NCBI GenBank assembly: GCA_012797715.1
Contig: JAAZOO010000457.1
Span: forward strand, 1-7,659
Length of the DNA: 7,659 nt
Direction of reading: 5' to 3'
Source: Geobacteraceae bacterium
Lineage (GTDB): Bacteria > Desulfobacterota > Desulfuromonadia > Geobacterales > Geobacteraceae
Shown here: positions 6,615 to 7,659 of the stretch, in pieces
How the letters are laid out: each line of letters opens with the position of its first letter
Position numbering within the stretch: the first letter of the stretch is position 1
Notes under the pieces: model-generated
What the model saw: only the letters and a program-made list of their open reading frames with translations
Told to the model about the DNA's origin: nothing
Database searches by the model: none
Translations under genes and position numbers: made by a program

Positions 6615-6668
6615 TGCACATCTGCTTCCGGTTTCCAAAACCGCGCATCTCCGCGCTGCATCATACCC

Positions 6669-6686
6669 TCCCGGTTCGGGATGGAA
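6669..6686 (+). repeat. Shared leader element, copy 2 (before secretin gene)
   Basis: TCCCGGTTCGGGATGGAA matches the block at 3961-3979 apart from one substitution and one missing T. It lies 4 nt upstream of the secretin ribosome binding site, almost the same placement as copy 1. In this copy the left half forms its own 5-bp hairpin. Confidence 0.4.
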
Positions 6687-6690
6687 TCCC

Positions 6691-6698
6691 AAGGGGTG
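6691..6698 (+). promoter_or_regulatory. Shine-Dalgarno of the secretin gene
   Basis: AAGGGGTG lies 7 nt before the ATG at 6706. That start gives a proper lipoprotein signal peptide, which confirms the choice. Confidence 0.65.
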
Positions 6699-6705
6699 AA
6701 AAAGA

Positions 6706-7659
6706 ATGCGTTTCGTGCTGTGGTGTATCATGATGGGCCTGGCATGCGTCACGGTTTCGGGCTGCGCTGCCGGCCGGGCTTTCAGCAAGGGTGAGAGCCT
6801 GGAGCGGGAAGGGCGGTACGAGGAGGCCATGTACAGCTATGCCGAGGCCTTCCGCCTGGAGCCCGAGTCGGGTGAATACCGGGTGCGCTTCCTGGGTGCC
6901 AGGGACAAGGCCGCCGGAGAACGGTGGCGGAGGGGAAGCGCGCTGTACGACAAGGGCGAGTTCGGCGCTGCCGTTGGCGAGTTCCAGACCGCCTACGGGC
7001 TTGATCCTTCCCAGGAAAAATACCGACAGATGAGCGAGACCGCTGCGCGCAAAAGGGACGCCCAGGCAGCATTCCGGGAGGGGAGGGAGTTCGAGAAGGC
7101 GGGAAAGCTCAAGGACGCCATGCGCTCCTATGGAAGCGCGGCCCAACTCTGTCCCGAGGAGAAGGAGTATGAAAAGGCCCGGGACAGGATGGAGGGGGCG
7201 GTGCGCAATGCCTCCTCCGCCTTCGAGCTGAACCTGGCATCGGCAAAGCCCTTCACCTTCCGGCTGCGGGGCTCCGGGACCCGCGACGCCTTCCGGATTC
7301 TGACGCAGCTTTCCGGCATCAACTTCGTCTTCGACGAGGCGGTCAAGGACCAGCAGGTCTCCCTGAACCTGGAAAGAACCAGCTTCCCGCAGGTGCTGCA
7401 CCTCCTCACCGCCATGAACAAGCTGGGGAGCACGGTGCTCAACGGAAACACGGTGCTCGTCTATCCCAGAACCCCGGACAAGATCAAGCAGTACGAGGAG
7501 ATGAGGATACGCACCTTCCACCTCACCTACCTGGACGCGAAAAAGGCGGTCAACCTGGTCCGCACGGTGGTGCCCACGCGCAAGATTCATGTGAACGAGG
7601 AATCCAATTCGCTGGTGGTGCGGGATACGGCCGAGGCGCTGGACGTCATCGAGAAGGTG
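6706..7659 (+). CDS. Lipoprotein secretin with N-terminal TPR repeats (PilQ/GspD/MshL-like), 3' truncated
   Basis: Outer-membrane secretin subunit that would form the gated exit channel of the T4P/T2SS machine. 318 codons are present and the frame is still open at the window end, so the secretin barrel and the stop are missing. The N-terminus is a lipoprotein signal with lipobox VSGC (17-20). Three TPR-like helical hairpins follow at about 24-54 (GRYEEAMYSYAEAFRLEP), 74-103 (KGEFGAAVGEFQTAYGLDP) and 122-151 (AGKLKDAMRSYGSAAQLCP), each with the A/G, Y/F and terminal Pro pattern. Then come a STN/N0 domain (about 190-253, with DAFRILTQLSGINFVFDEAV) and an N1 domain starting near 269 (TFHLTYLDAKKAVNLVRTVV, ending in SNSLVVRDTAEALDVIEKV). 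The position after PilM/N/O/P-like genes matches the pilMNOPQ order. Classical pilotins of T4P secretins are separate TPR lipoproteins, so the fusion suggests self-piloting. Family assignment is firm; T4P versus T2SS is open. Confidence 0.92.
   Translation, partial: MRFVLWCIMMGLACVTVSGCAAGRAFSKGESLEREGRYEEAMYSYAEAFRLEPESGEYRVRFLGARDKAAGERWRRGSALYDKGEFGAAVGEFQTAYGLDPSQEKYRQMSETAARKRDAQAAFREGREFEKAGKLKDAMRSYGSAAQLCPEEKEYEKARDRMEGAVRNASSAFELNLASAKPFTFRLRGSGTRDAFRILTQLSGINFVFDEAVKDQQVSLNLERTSFPQVLHLLTAMNKLGSTVLNGNTVLVYPRTPDKIKQYEEMRIRTFHLTYLDAKKAVNLVRTVVPTRKIHVNEESNSLVVRDTAEALDVIEKV

Larger units (their letters stand above)
6615..6705 (+). other. Structured leader upstream of the secretin gene
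   Basis: 91-nt gap with no gene, between genes otherwise packed by overlap. Hairpins: CGGTTT (6629-6634) with AAACCG (6638-6643), loop CCA, six perfect pairs; GCGC (6643-6646) with GCGC (6653-6656); TCCCG (6669-6673) with CGGGA (6677-6681), loop GTT; and GGGAT (6678-6682) with ATCCC (6686-6690), loop GGA. The last two share bases and exclude each other, and the last ends directly at the ribosome binding site AAGGGG (6691-6696). Translational or attenuation control of the secretin is possible. No T-tract is present. Confidence 0.45.

Noticed and set aside
6661..7590. 309-codon minus-strand open frame opposite the secretin gene
   Set aside because: The + strand encodes unmistakable TPR, STN and N1 segments; the antisense translation shows no domain.

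Overview
The window is one strand (+) of densely packed, GC-rich (by eye roughly 60%) bacterial chromosome. It resembles Geobacter-like or other Desulfuromonadota/deltaproteobacterial sequence. That placement is an inference from the style of the GspF/PilC-type N-terminus, the PEP-CTERM/exopolysaccharide-type chain-length protein with its kinase, and the PilM-like to secretin gene order. No rRNA or other taxonomic marker is present. There are no tRNAs, CRISPR arrays, insertion sequences or integrases.

Region 1 (2-2380) is a polysaccharide-assembly pair. It holds the C-terminal part of a Wzz/GumC-type polysaccharide co-polymerase (start outside the window) and a bacterial tyrosine kinase of the CpsD/CapB/Wzc-kinase class, 15 nt downstream. 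Such pairs set the chain length and export of exopolysaccharide or capsule.

Region 2 (2483-7659) is a type IV pilus/type II secretion (T4P/T2SS) envelope module. The order is GspF/PilC-like platform protein, PilM-like (GspL cytoplasmic-domain-like) protein, PilN-like, PilO-like (GspM-like), GspC/PilP-like, and an outer-membrane secretin (PilQ/GspD/MshL-like) that runs off the end. The middle four genes overlap by 1-4 nt, so they are almost certainly translated from one message. The secretin begins with a lipoprotein signal followed by TPR-like repeats, before the usual STN/N0 and N1 domains. Assembly ATPase and pseudopilin genes are not in the window.

Three gaps contain no gene: 2381-2482 (102 nt), 3692-3992 (301 nt) and 6615-6705 (91 nt). 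All three contain the string TCCGGTTTC. The last two also share a nearly identical block of about 19 nt just upstream of the ribosome binding site of the next gene. No convincing promoter or rho-independent terminator was found.

The most interesting points are: (a) a secretin that appears to carry its own pilotin-like parts (lipid anchor plus TPRs); (b) a PilM/PilN pair in which both the nucleotide-binding signature and the PilM-binding peptide look eroded; (c) a duplicated leader element ahead of the PilM-like and secretin genes; and (d) a polysaccharide kinase/co-polymerase pair directly upstream of the secretion module.
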